A stretch of 55,450 nt of DNA. Source: an uncultured Oscillibacter sp. GTDB taxonomy: Bacteria; Bacillota; Clostridia; Oscillospirales; Oscillospiraceae. The position numbers and the translations under genes were made by a program. Within the stretch, counting starts at the first letter, position 1; each line of letters starts with the position of its first letter. The stretch lies in contig CAJUCO010000014.1 in NCBI GenBank assembly GCA_910585245.1, forward strand, positions 1 to 55,450, given 5' to 3'. This document shows positions 17,863 to 25,656 of this stretch, piece after piece. The notes beneath the pieces are model-generated. The model was not told the origin of the DNA, did not search any database, and was given only the letters and a program-made list of their open reading frames with translations.

Positions 17863-17882
17863 GTCCACACCTCCCGCGCCGG

Positions 17883-18809
17883 TTACAAAGTTCCCATAAA
17901 GAAGTCGAGGATTCCCTGTTCCACCTGGTCTTTGAGGTCGTTGTAGTTGTGAATTTCGTGGCGGTACCCGTCATAAATTCTAGTGGTCACCGTGTGGCCG
18001 GAGTCCTCCAGCCAGGAGGAGACCTGCTTGACGCCCGCGCCGTATTGGCCCACGGGGTCCTCCCCTCCGGCGATGTTGTAGATGGGCAGATCTCTGGGGA
18101 CCTTTTCCGCCCAGGCGGGGCCGGTGATGAAGTCGATCATCTGGCAGAAATAGAGGAAGGAGCGGTTTGTGGTGGGCCGGGAGAAGGCGTCCAGGGGGTC
18201 CAGGGCATGGTCCGCCTGAACGAAGGGGTCGGAGCAGATCCACTCGTTGCCAAAGCGGATTTCCTCCGTGCACCGCTCGCACATCCAGCCCAGCAGAGCC
18301 CCGGCGGCGTTGGGGTCCGAGGCGTTTCCCTGTCCGGCGTCCACGGCGGCTTGCAACATGGCCATGCCCTGTTCCAGGCCGGGGAAGACGCCGCTGGTGC
18401 CGCAGAGGGTGACGGCGGTGAGCTGGTCGCCGTAGGTGGCGATATAGTCCCGGGCGATGAAAGAGCCCATGCTGTGGCCGAACATGAAGTAGGGGAGGCC
18501 GGGGTATTTCTCCTTGACCAGCCGGGTGAGGGTGCGCTCATCCTCCATCATGGTGTGGGGACCCTTGTCCCCCCAGTCGCCCCAGGAGTCGTTGACCACG
18601 GCGGTCCTGCCGTGTCCCACATGGTCGTCCGCCGCCACAAGAAAGCCGGCATCCAGGTATTTGGAGATCATGTGAAGATACCGCCGGGAGTGTTCTCCAA
18701 AGCCGTGGACCAGCTGGATGACGCCCAAAGGTTTGGCGGCGGGGACGTAAATCCACCCCTGGACCTGGTCCCGCTGGTTGAAGGACTGGAAGCTGATCTC
18801 GTGTAACAT
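17883..18809 (-). CDS. Alpha/beta hydrolase, monoacylglycerol lipase-like
   Basis: A 308-residue serine hydrolase of the Hydrolase_4 / S33 type that includes monoglyceride lipases and lysophospholipases. The oxyanion motif HGFGEHSRRY is near residue 35, the nucleophile elbow GHSMGS gives Ser113, and the remaining triad members are likely Asp251 (AGGEDPVG) and His284 (YRHEIHN). No signal peptide is visible, so it acts in the cytosol. RBS GAGGAGGAACAGCC precedes the ATG, and a consensus promoter lies at 18886-18914. Because glpK follows in the same operon, the most economical reading is that it frees glycerol from monoacylglycerols or glycerophospho-lipids. That substrate is inferred from context; other esters are possible. 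Confidence 0.82.
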   Translation of the reverse strand: MLHEISFQSFNQRDQVQGWIYVPAAKPLGVIQLVHGFGEHSRRYLHMISKYLDAGFLVAADDHVGHGRTAVVNDSWGDWGDKGPHTMMEDERTLTRLVKEKYPGLPYFMFGHSMGSFIARDYIATYGDQLTAVTLCGTSGVFPGLEQGMAMLQAAVDAGQGNASDPNAAGALLGWMCERCTEEIRFGNEWICSDPFVQADHALDPLDAFSRPTTNRSFLYFCQMIDFITGPAWAEKVPRDLPIYNIAGGEDPVGQYGAGVKQVSSWLEDSGHTVTTRIYDGYRHEIHNYNDLKDQVEQGILDFFMGTL

Positions 18810-18885
18810 GGCTGTTCCTCCTCTTCTGGTGCCGCAGGCACCGCTTGATTGTTTGGGTAAAGCGGAAAATAAAGGAATTGAGAAA

Positions 18886-18914
18886 AGTATACCCTACCGC
18901 GTAGCCCCTGTCAA
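18886..18914 (-). promoter_or_regulatory. Promoter of the lipase-glpK operon
   Basis: On the minus strand TTGACA (18914-18909), 17-base spacer, TATACT (18891-18886), a near-consensus sigma-A promoter about 77 bases upstream of the hydrolase start. Confidence 0.8.
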
Positions 18915-18932
18915 CCAAAAGCCGGGAGGGAC

Positions 18933-18961
18933 TTGCTCTTTAGGAGGAGAACTGCTATACT
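18933..18961 (+). promoter_or_regulatory. Promoter of the ROK regulator gene
   Basis: TTGCTC (18933-18938), 17-base spacer, TATACT (18956-18961), directly followed by the inverted repeat at 18963-18981. Its -35 lies 18 bases beyond the -35 of the divergent lipase promoter. Confidence 0.65.
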
Positions 18962-18962
18962 A

Positions 18963-18981
18963 TTTATAAAGCCTTTATAAA
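18963..18981. promoter_or_regulatory. Candidate ROK operator (TTTATAAA-GCC-TTTATAAA)
   Basis: Two perfect TTTATAAA palindromes separated by GCC lie on the start-site side of the ROK gene promoter. NagC/XylR regulators bind AT-rich inverted repeats, so autorepression is likely; whether the divergent lipase promoter 50-70 bases away is also controlled is open. Confidence 0.6.
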
Positions 18982-19004
18982 TGATAAGTAAGGAATGAGA
19001 AGCC

Positions 19005-20123
19005 ATGAAGACCTCCCCCGCCAATAATATGGACGTCAAGCGGCGCAACCGGGTCCATACCTTGCGCTGCATTCTGGATAGCGACCGGGTTTCTCAGATG
19101 GAGCTGACCCAGAAATTGTCTCTCAGCTGGCCCACGATTTTACAAAATGTAAAAGAGCTGACAGAGCTGGGCCTGGTACAGGAGGCCGGGGTGTACGCCT
19201 CCACCGGGGGCCGGAAAGCCAAGGCCTACGCCCCTGTGCGGGACGCCCGTGTGGCGGTGGGGATAGATCTGAATGAGGACTACGTAGGCATAGTGCTGGC
19301 GGATCTGGGAGGAAAGACGTTGCGTCAGGTGAAGGGGGCGCTTCGTTTCTCCATGGAAGAGGTCTATTTCAAGTACCTCAGCGGCTTGCTTCAGCGCTTT
19401 GTGGAAGCCGCCGGAGTGTCGGACCGGGTTCTGGGGGTGGGCATTGCCCTTCCCGGCGTTGTGGACGAGGAACGGGGCGTCTTGCGGGACTCCCATGTTT
19501 TGAAGCAGCGAAACGTGCCCCTCAACCGCTTCACCCGGCAAATTTCATGGCCCTGCCGTTGTCTCAACCGGGACAACGCGGCGGCTTTGGCAGAGGCCGG
19601 GGGAGAAGCCCGGGACATGGTTTACCTTGCTCTTGGCGATACGGTGGGCGGGGCCATTCTCCGGGATGGGGCTCTTTTTTGGGGGAACCACCTCCGGGCG
19701 GGGGAGTTTGGGCATACCACCTTAGTTCCCGGCGGCCGCCGGTGCTGGTGCGGAAAAGAGGGGTGTCTGGATGCGTACTGTTCCGCCAAGGTTCTCTCGG
19801 ACCACGCGGGGGGAAGCCTGTCCGCTTTTTTCGAAGAGCTTCGCTCCGGAGATTCCGAAAAGAGGGAGGTCTGGCGGGAGTATCTGGAGAACTTGGCAGT
19901 AGCGGTAAATAACCTGCGCCTCAGTTTTGACTGCGATGTGCTGGTGGGCGGCCATGTGGGCTTTTACCTGGAGGAATTTGGGGAGTTGCTGCGGGCGCTT
20001 CTGGCGGAACGGAACCCCTTTGAACCGGACACCTCATATTTAAAATACAGCCGCCGGTTCCAGGAGGCCGCCGCGGTGGGCGCGGCCCTGACGCAGGTGG
20101 AGGCGTTTTTTGAAGAACTTTGA
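19005..20123 (+). CDS. ROK family transcriptional regulator (NagC/XylR type)
   Basis: A 372-residue regulator with an N-terminal winged helix (about residues 10-70, VSQMELTQKLSLSWPTILQN) and a ROK sugar-kinase-like domain. Diagnostic parts are the GGRKAKAYAP wing, VGIDLNEDYVGIVLADL, the ligand motif AGEFGH and the zinc motif RCWCGKEGCLDAYC with the CxCGxxGC arrangement. Members normally repress sugar catabolic genes and release DNA on binding a sugar or sugar phosphate. No sugar genes adjoin it here; its divergent neighbours are the lipase and glpK, which therefore are the first candidates for its regulon (inference). The start follows AAGGAATGAGAAGCC. Confidence 0.9.
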   Translation: MKTSPANNMDVKRRNRVHTLRCILDSDRVSQMELTQKLSLSWPTILQNVKELTELGLVQEAGVYASTGGRKAKAYAPVRDARVAVGIDLNEDYVGIVLADLGGKTLRQVKGALRFSMEEVYFKYLSGLLQRFVEAAGVSDRVLGVGIALPGVVDEERGVLRDSHVLKQRNVPLNRFTRQISWPCRCLNRDNAAALAEAGGEARDMVYLALGDTVGGAILRDGALFWGNHLRAGEFGHTTLVPGGRRCWCGKEGCLDAYCSAKVLSDHAGGSLSAFFEELRSGDSEKREVWREYLENLAVAVNNLRLSFDCDVLVGGHVGFYLEEFGELLRALLAERNPFEPDTSYLKYSRRFQEAAAVGAALTQVEAFFEEL

Positions 20124-20137
20124 GCGGATAAAAAAGG

Positions 20138-20162
20138 GCGCCGGCTCTTATGGAGCTGGCGC
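20138..20162 (+). terminator. Hairpin after the ROK gene
   Basis: GCGCCGGCTC (20138-20147), TTATG loop, GAGCTGGCGC (20153-20162): a 10-bp stem with one G-T pair. No T-run follows; it sits directly before repeat copy B in the same relative place as the flanking hairpin of copy A. Confidence 0.55.
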
Positions 20163-20163
20163 T

Positions 20164-20243
20164 CAACTTGTCAAAAAGTGCCGTTTGAAATGGAGCGGAA
20201 GGGAAAAGAGAGAAACCCATCAAGGGGTTTCTCTCTTTTTCTC
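20164..20243 (+). repeat. Composite hairpin repeat, copy B (left half only)
   Basis: Contains CAACTTGTCAAAAAGTGC, the purine-rich GGAGCGGAAGGGAAAAGAG and hairpin 1 with a 15-bp stem (AAAAGAGAGAAACCC 20204-20218, GGGTTTCTCTCTTTT 20225-20239). Hairpins 2 and 3 of copies A and C are absent because the capA coding region begins. The stem followed by TTTTT makes this copy a plausible terminator for the ROK gene. Confidence 0.8.
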
Positions 20244-21450
20244 ATGCGTCGGGGCTTTGCTCCTGACCAAAAACGGAGTGGCAGGTTTCCAATGCCTCGT
20301 TTAGCTTTTGTAGCAGAGGCTCTCCGGTGTTGCCGGAATCCAGGGCCCTGTGAATATCCACCAGCTCAAAACGGGGAGAAGTTCCCGCTGCCTGGTGGAG
20401 CATATACATAGGGGCGTAGGTGTAATTCGAGACCTGAGTCTCCCCGGTTTCGTTGTCCCGTGTGAGAGTCAGAGTCAAAACCGCTGTGATATTGGTGAGG
20501 GGTTTGGTCTGAGAGGAGATGAAATTTCCCAGGGAGTAACAGACGAAACCCTGCCGCCCGTCAGGCAGAGTTCGAAGCTCCATAGGCTGGGGCACGTGGG
20601 AGTGGCCCCCTAGGACGATATCCGCGCCGTTTTCCAAAAGAAAGTCCGCGAGCGATTCCTGATACGAATTCTGACTGGTTTTGTACTCCTGGCCCCAGTG
20701 GATCATCACCGTGATCAAATCCGGCTTCATGGCTCGCGCCGCTTCCAGATCCGCCGCCAATCCGTCCCAGTCCGGTTTGGAAAGGGTGGTCAGGTAATCG
20801 GTATGGAAGACATTGATGGCATAGGGGTGTTTGGAAGGAACAGGGATGCCGTTGGTGCCGTAAGTATAGCCCAGGAAGGCCACAGAGACGCCGCCCACGT
20901 CCGCAATCACGAAATTATGGTCGTGCTCTTCCTGGGTGCGGCTGGTGCCCACGTGGGCAAGGCCCGCTTGATCCAGCACGTCCAGCGTCCGGCTGAGGCC
21001 GGAAAAGCCCCGGTCCAGGCTGTGGTTATTGGCGGTGAGACACAGGTCGAAGCCCAGAGCCTTGAGATCCAGAGCCATGTCGTCAGGGGAATTGAAGGTG
21101 GGGTAGCCGGAGTAGGGGGGACCGCCGGAGAGCGTGGTCTCCAGGTTGACTACGGCGTAATCCGCCGCCTCCACATAGGGCCCGGCGGCAGCCATGATCC
21201 GGGCGTAGTCATAGCGTTTCCCGTTCCAGGCGTCGTTGGTGAGGGGCATATGGCTCATCGCGTCGCCGCAGACCGCCAAAGTGGCTACGGTGGGCAGAGG
21301 AGGGGCGGGCGGGGCGGCGGGTTTTTTCATAAGTTTGGAGGCGGATGATTCCAGCCGGACCGGGGAATTCATCCCCGCTGCCCCGGCAGTTCCACCGCAG
21401 GCGCTTAAAAGCAGCAGACAGAGCAAAAGAGAAAGGAGCCGTAATCTCAT
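20242..21450 (-). CDS. CapA-family lipoprotein (poly-gamma-glutamate/capsule-type phosphoesterase fold)
   Basis: A 402-residue lipoprotein of the PGA_cap (CapA) family, a metallophosphatase-like fold known from poly-gamma-glutamate capsule loci but common as a stand-alone protein of uncertain role. The lipobox LLLLSAC places the lipidated Cys at 18. Metal-site-like motifs are AVCGDAMSHM, NLETTLSGG, TANNHSLDRG, MIHWGQEY, GGHSHVPQP and YSLGNF. The minus frame can be read 43 codons further upstream, but GAGGAGGTCTTTTCC before the start at 21450 and the signal peptide fix the start there. A consensus promoter is at 21506-21534. No capB/capC genes are near, so capsule synthesis is not supported; it may instead be a phosphodiesterase. 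Confidence 0.88.
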   Translation of the reverse strand: MRLRLLSLLLCLLLLSACGGTAGAAGMNSPVRLESSASKLMKKPAAPPAPPLPTVATLAVCGDAMSHMPLTNDAWNGKRYDYARIMAAAGPYVEAADYAVVNLETTLSGGPPYSGYPTFNSPDDMALDLKALGFDLCLTANNHSLDRGFSGLSRTLDVLDQAGLAHVGTSRTQEEHDHNFVIADVGGVSVAFLGYTYGTNGIPVPSKHPYAINVFHTDYLTTLSKPDWDGLAADLEAARAMKPDLITVMIHWGQEYKTSQNSYQESLADFLLENGADIVLGGHSHVPQPMELRTLPDGRQGFVCYSLGNFISSQTKPLTNITAVLTLTLTRDNETGETQVSNYTYAPMYMLHQAAGTSPRFELVDIHRALDSGNTGEPLLQKLNEALETCHSVFGQEQSPDA

Positions 21451-21505
21451 GGAAAAGACCTCCTCAAAACAAGATGTTCCCCCGTTTCCGAGTTCCTTCG
21501 ACCTG

Positions 21506-21534
21506 ATTATAAACCGGCCTTTCCAACCTGTCAA
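21506..21534 (-). promoter_or_regulatory. Promoter of the CapA-family gene
   Basis: On the minus strand TTGACA (21534-21529), 17-base spacer, TATAAT (21511-21506): a perfect consensus promoter 56 bases upstream of the start codon. Confidence 0.85.
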
Positions 21535-21545
21535 CGAGGGACGCC

Positions 21546-21837
21546 TCAAGATGATATAGGTGCCCACATGATCCGCCAAGTGCAGTTTGCTTCCTCATAG
21601 ACCTTTTTGACCCAGGCGGTTTGCTCGGCAAAGAGCCTGGCCCGGTTGGCCTCAATATCCGAGCCCTGCTTGCCGGAGCAGGGCGCGGCGTTGATGAAGA
21701 CAAAGCAGGCGTCTCCCACGACGCACCAGCCCCTCTAAGGGACCGTACTCCGCCTCGTTGGGCAGGCTGGTTCGGGCGCCGTACTGCATGAAGGTGAAGC
21801 CCCCGGACTCCGGCAGGGTGGCAAAGGCTGTGGCCTC
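21546..21837 (-). pseudogene. Decayed metallophosphoesterase fragment
   Basis: No intact frame exists, but on the minus strand two pieces in different frames look like protein. The second piece reads GDACFVFINAAPCSGKQGSD, then IEANRARLFAEQTAWVKKVY, EEANCTWRIMW, and runs into a stop. This resembles the segment of calcineurin-like phosphoesterases where a Phe-rich strand (FVFIN), an EQ..W helix and WRIM..H precede the catalytic GxH. The first piece, EATAFATLPESGGFTFMQYG, is one frame off and joins near 21725. The catalytic HxH half and the C-terminus are gone. It lies directly upstream of the CapA promoter. The fold assignment is tentative; that it is a broken gene is more certain because the frame is protein-like with codon use like its neighbours. 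Confidence 0.45.
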
Positions 21838-22007
21838 CCGCCTTCAGATGCGGCGGTCCCCGATTTCGACAGGTTTTGGAAGCGGTTTTTTCGGCGGGGA
21901 TTGAAATGGGCGGAAACCATTGACAAAAGGACCTGCCGGCTCATATAATGGAAGGGAGTCAAATGGACTTCAGGGAGTCCAGAACTTGAAAGCAGGGGTG
22001 GAGAGAG
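21838..22007. other. Intergenic region upstream of the chemoreceptor gene
   Basis: Between the phosphoesterase remnant and the chemoreceptor start I see only the promoter at 21920-21949 and the GGAGAG ribosome binding site. The whole gene-free stretch from 21451 is 557 bases, half of it the pseudogene. Confidence 0.6.
21920..21949 (+). promoter_or_regulatory. Promoter of the chemoreceptor gene
   Basis: TTGACA (21920-21925), 18-base spacer, TATAAT (21944-21949), 58 bases upstream of the ATG. It is a housekeeping-type promoter rather than a flagellar sigma-D one. Confidence 0.75.
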
Positions 22008-23972
22008 ATGAAGAGTATCCGAAAGAAAATCACGGTGTGCCTCATAGCGACGGTACTAATTGCTTTGTTTTTGGTGGGGGCTTTCAGTATTGGGTTAAAC
22101 TACAGAAGCACTTTGGCCACAGTGGACCAGATGATGAGTGAAACCGCCGTTCTGGCGGCGGAGCGCATTGAAGAGGAATTGATTGCCTATAAGAATGTGG
22201 CCATGGACACGGGCCGCATCTCCCAGCTGGCCAATTCCTTCACCTCGGTGGAGGAAAAGAGGGCTATTATTGACGAGCGGGTCAGCCTTCATGGTTTTCA
22301 GCGGGGCAACGTCATCGGCCTGGACGGTATCAGCATCTTTGACGGGAAAGATTACTCCGACCGGGAATACGTCCAGCAGGCTATGGCGGGAAATGTCTAT
22401 GTCTCCCAGCCTCTGGTCAGCAAGATCACAGGGGAGCTGTCCATCATGGTGGCGGCGCCGGTCTACTCCAACCGGGGGGTCATCGCGGGCGTGGTTTACT
22501 TCGTTCCGCCGGAGACCTTTTTAAACGACATTGTGTCCTCCATCAAAGTCAGTGAAAACAGCCGGGCCTATATGATCAACAAAGATGGAGACACCATTGC
22601 GGATATCACATTGGAAACCATCACAACCCAGAATATTGAGCGGGAGGCCCAGAGCGATTCCTCGTTGAAGCAGCTGGCGGCTATTCACGCGGATATGCGT
22701 CAGGGGAAAGTGGGCTTTGGCAGTTTCCGCGATTCCGACGGTCCCCGTTTTGCGGCTTACGCCCCCGTGGGCGGTACGGACGGCTGGAGCGTGGCCGTTA
22801 CCGCGATGAAAAAGGACTATCTGGCGGATACATATTTTGGCATGGCCATCAATGTGCTGGTGATCATTGCTTCTGTCTTGGCCTCCATCGTGGTGGCTTT
22901 GAAGCTCTCCAGCAATATCAGTGAACCTATGCGGGCCTGCGCGGCCCGGATGAAGCTGTTGGTAGAGGGCGACTTGGAGTCTCCCGTCCCCCAGACCCGG
23001 GGCCAGGACGAGACGGCGGAGCTGACTCGTTCCACGGCGGAAATGGTGTCGGGCCTAAATACCATCATCCATGACATCAGCTATCTTCTCACAGAAATGG
23101 CGAACCAAAATCTGGATATCCGCTCCGCCCACCGGGAGGCCTACGTGGGGGATTTTCAGAACATTCTGCTGTCCATGCGGACCTTGAAGCAGGAGCTCAG
23201 CGGCACCATGCGTCAGATCAACGCCTCCGCCGGACAGGTTTCCTCCGCCAGCAATCAGGTGTCCATGGGAGCCCAAACCCTGAGCCAGGGCTCTATGGAA
23301 CAGGCCAGCTCCGTAGAGCAGCTGGCGGCCACCATTACCGACATCTCCGACACCGCCAAGAGGACCTCCGCCGCTGCCGAAGAGGCAGGCCACTTCGTGG
23401 ACGAGGCCGGCGGACATCTGGGGATCAGCGTGGAGCACGTCAAAGAGCTGAACGCCGCCATGGAGAAGATCTCCGGCTCCTCGGAGGAAATTTCGAAAAT
23501 CATTGCCACGATTGAAAACATTGCCTTCCAGACCAATATTCTGGCCTTGAACGCCGCCGTGGAAGCGGCCCGCGCCGGTTCTGCCGGAAAGGGATTTGCG
23601 GTTGTGGCGGACGAAGTGCGGAACTTGGCCACGAAGTCTGATCAGGCCGCTAAGGCCACCAAGGAGCTGATTGAAAGCTCCATCGCCGCCGTAACCGAGG
23701 GGAGTCAGGCGGTGGAAAAGGTTACCGAGTCCCTGGAAAAGACCAGCGTCTCCGCCGGTCATGTGACCGCGCAGATGAACATTGTGGTTGAGGCTGTAGA
23801 GAATCAGACCATGGCCATTACCCAGGTGACCGAGGGGATTGACCAGATTTCCTCGGTGGTCCAGACCAACAGCGCCACCGCCCAGGAAAGCGCCGCCGCC
23901 AGCGAAGAACTGTCCGCCGAGGCGGCCGCTTTGAAGCAACTGGTGGACCGGTTTACCCTGGCTAAGGATTAA
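22008..23972 (+). CDS. Methyl-accepting chemotaxis protein with extracellular dCache domain
   Basis: A 654-residue membrane chemoreceptor. TM1 is about residues 9-30, followed by an extracellular double-Cache-like domain (YSDREYVQQAMAGNVYVSQP, then RAYMINKDGDTIAD) to about 275, TM2 near 280-302, a HAMP domain (about 300-360) and the long cytoplasmic signalling hairpin. The hairpin tip contains the strongly conserved IENIAFQTNILALNAAVEAA and GKGFAVVADEVRNLA. Methylation helices with E/Q pairs flank it. It would pass a small-molecule signal (amino acids, amines or organic acids are usual for dCache) to CheA/CheW. No che or flagellar genes are in the window. Monocistronic, with its own promoter and terminator; GGAGAGAG precedes the ATG. 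Confidence 0.93.
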   Translation: MKSIRKKITVCLIATVLIALFLVGAFSIGLNYRSTLATVDQMMSETAVLAAERIEEELIAYKNVAMDTGRISQLANSFTSVEEKRAIIDERVSLHGFQRGNVIGLDGISIFDGKDYSDREYVQQAMAGNVYVSQPLVSKITGELSIMVAAPVYSNRGVIAGVVYFVPPETFLNDIVSSIKVSENSRAYMINKDGDTIADITLETITTQNIEREAQSDSSLKQLAAIHADMRQGKVGFGSFRDSDGPRFAAYAPVGGTDGWSVAVTAMKKDYLADTYFGMAINVLVIIASVLASIVVALKLSSNISEPMRACAARMKLLVEGDLESPVPQTRGQDETAELTRSTAEMVSGLNTIIHDISYLLTEMANQNLDIRSAHREAYVGDFQNILLSMRTLKQELSGTMRQINASAGQVSSASNQVSMGAQTLSQGSMEQASSVEQLAATITDISDTAKRTSAAAEEAGHFVDEAGGHLGISVEHVKELNAAMEKISGSSEEISKIIATIENIAFQTNILALNAAVEAARAGSAGKGFAVVADEVRNLATKSDQAAKATKELIESSIAAVTEGSQAVEKVTESLEKTSVSAGHVTAQMNIVVEAVENQTMAITQVTEGIDQISSVVQTNSATAQESAAASEELSAEAAALKQLVDRFTLAKD

Positions 23973-23989
23973 AAAGGGATTGCTGAGTG

Positions 23990-24028
23990 AAAAAAGAGGC
24001 CTGCGGCGATGCTGCGGGTTTCTTTTTT
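23990..24028 (+). terminator. Intrinsic terminator after the chemoreceptor gene
   Basis: AAAAAAGAGGCCTGCGGC, GAT loop, GCTGCGGGTTTCTTTTTT pairs along its whole length when G-T pairs are allowed, and ends in TTTTTT. Confidence 0.75.
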
Positions 24029-24069
24029 GTGGAGCAACCTTGAAAATATGGGAAATACAGAAAATGAGG

Positions 24070-24097
24070 TTGACAAAATCAGGATTTTTGTTACAAT
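24070..24097 (+). promoter_or_regulatory. Promoter of the DUF3798/ABC import operon
   Basis: TTGACA (24070-24075), 16-base spacer, TACAAT (24092-24097). It predicts a leader of nearly 100 bases before the first start codon. Confidence 0.7.
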
Positions 24098-24103
24098 AGA
24101 TAG

Positions 24104-24199
24104 CGTTCAAAAGGCGTACGCCTTTTTTTCATGGTTTGTATGCAAACCATGAAGATCTTTGTGTGCGCCGGAAGACACAAAAATTTTTGGAGGTTTGCA
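24104..24199 (+). promoter_or_regulatory. Hairpin-rich 5' leader of the ABC import operon
   Basis: Three successive inverted repeats lie between the promoter and the ribosome binding site GGAGG (24189-24193). First, AAAAGGCGTACGCCTTTT (24109-24126), an 18-base perfect palindrome running into seven Ts, shaped like a short terminator or an operator at the start site. Second, CATGGTTTG-TATG-CAAACCATG (24130-24151), a 9-bp stem. Third, TTTGTGT (24158-24164) pairing with ACACAAA (24175-24181). I recognise no known riboswitch class in it. Attenuation or repressor binding are both possible. Confidence 0.5.
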
Positions 24200-25510
24200 A
24201 TGAAGAAGTTTTTCAGTATGCTGTTGGCGCTCGTGATGCTTTTGGCTCTCGCGGGTTGCGGCGGCAACGACAGCGCTCCCGCGCAGGATCAAGGCGGCGC
24301 GTCTGACGCCGGTCAGACCCAGCAGGGCGGCGATTCCGGAGAGGCGGGCGACTCTGCCGCCAGCTTGGAAGACGGCATCGGAGACTACCATATCGGTATC
24401 GTCACCGGCTCCGTTTCCCAATCCGAGGATGACCGCCGTGGCGCAGAGGCCTTCCAGGCCAAGTACGGCGAGGACAAGGTCACCTTGGCCATTTACCCCG
24501 ATAACTTCACCGAGGAGCTGGAAACCACAATCCAGACCATCGTGAATATGTCCGACGACCCCCTGATGAAAGCGGTTATCGTCAACCAGTCCATTCCTGG
24601 CACCACCGAGGCTTTCCGCCTGATCAAGGAGCGCCGCCCCGACATCCTCTGCATTGCCGGCGAGGCTCACGAGGATCTGCCTGAGATTGGCTCCGCTTCC
24701 GACCTGGTGTGCAACAACGACTTCGTCTCCCGTGGCTATCTGATCATCCGCACCGCCCATGAGCTGGGCGCGGACACCTTTGTCCACATCTCCTTCCCCC
24801 GCCACATGGCTTATGAGACCATGAGCCGCCGGGTGGCCGTTATGGAGGAGGCCTGCAAAGAGTTTAATATGGAGTTTGTCCTGGAGACCGCTCCCGACCC
24901 CACCTCTGACGTTGGTATCCCCGGCGCGCAGGCCTATATCCTGGAGAATGTCCCTGCCTGGGTTCAGAAATACGGTGAAAATGCCGCTTACTTCTGCACC
25001 AACGATGCCCACACGGAGCCTCTGCTCAAGCAGCTGGTCAAGTACGGCGGCTACTTCATCGAGGCCGACCTGCCCTCTCCTTTGATGGGCTATCCCGGCG
25101 CTCTGGGCCTGGACCTCACCGAGGAGGCCGGCGATTTTGAGAAGATCCTGGCCAAGGTGGAGTCTACGATCTCCGCCACCACCACCGATTCCGGCGTCAG
25201 CGGAGCGAACCGGTTTGGCACCTGGGCTTACTCCTATGGCTACACGCTGTCCGCCGGTCTGGCTGAGCACGCGAAAAATGTCATCAACGGAGTCAGTGAA
25301 ATCACCGATATGGACGCGGTGGCCGCGGCTTTGAACGTATATTCTCCCAAAGCCCAGTGGAATGGCGCGGGTTACACCAACGCCACCACCGGCGTCAAGA
25401 GCGACAATGTCTTCCTCATCTATCAAGACACCTATGTCATGGGTAATCCCGGCCGCTTTATGGGCAACGCCGACGTGGAAATTCCCGAAAAATACTACAC
25501 CGTCAGCTAA
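24200..25510 (+). CDS. DUF3798-type solute-binding lipoprotein of an ABC importer
   Basis: A 436-residue lipoprotein: MKKFFSMLLALVMLLALAGC places the lipidated Cys at residue 20, followed by an acidic Gly/Gln/Ser linker to about 60. The mature part (GDYHIGIVTGSVSQSEDDRR, then AIYPDNFTEELETTIQ, VIVNQSIPGTTEAFRLIKER, PDILCIAGEAHEDLP) matches my recollection of the DUF3798 family, which has a two-lobe periplasmic-binding-protein fold and occurs with sugar/nucleoside-type ABC genes. The frame is open upstream to 24131, but GGAGG and the signal peptide fix the start at 24200. It is followed after 146 bases by the ATPase and permease genes and most likely delivers their substrate. Substrate is unknown. 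Confidence 0.82.
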   Translation: MKKFFSMLLALVMLLALAGCGGNDSAPAQDQGGASDAGQTQQGGDSGEAGDSAASLEDGIGDYHIGIVTGSVSQSEDDRRGAEAFQAKYGEDKVTLAIYPDNFTEELETTIQTIVNMSDDPLMKAVIVNQSIPGTTEAFRLIKERRPDILCIAGEAHEDLPEIGSASDLVCNNDFVSRGYLIIRTAHELGADTFVHISFPRHMAYETMSRRVAVMEEACKEFNMEFVLETAPDPTSDVGIPGAQAYILENVPAWVQKYGENAAYFCTNDAHTEPLLKQLVKYGGYFIEADLPSPLMGYPGALGLDLTEEAGDFEKILAKVESTISATTTDSGVSGANRFGTWAYSYGYTLSAGLAEHAKNVINGVSEITDMDAVAAALNVYSPKAQWNGAGYTNATTGVKSDNVFLIYQDTYVMGNPGRFMGNADVEIPEKYYTVS

Positions 25511-25656
25511 AGGCAGTTTTTGAATCGTTTACCGCACGGGGAGGAGGACCTGTCCTCCTCCCCGTGTTGGCTTTTACTTGAGGGCGGCAAAGGTCCCCGC
25601 CCGGGCGCCCCAACCTCGCACAGGGGCGCGCGGAACAAATGAGATAGGGTGGATGT

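Noticed and set aside
20242..21450. Poly-gamma-glutamate capsule locus
   Set aside because: Only a CapA-family protein is present; no capB/capC/capD-like genes lie nearby, so capsule synthesis is not supported.
24104..24199. Known riboswitch in the leader
   Set aside because: I looked for purine, preQ1, guanidine, TPP and SAM-type conserved cores and saw none; only unassigned hairpins are reported.
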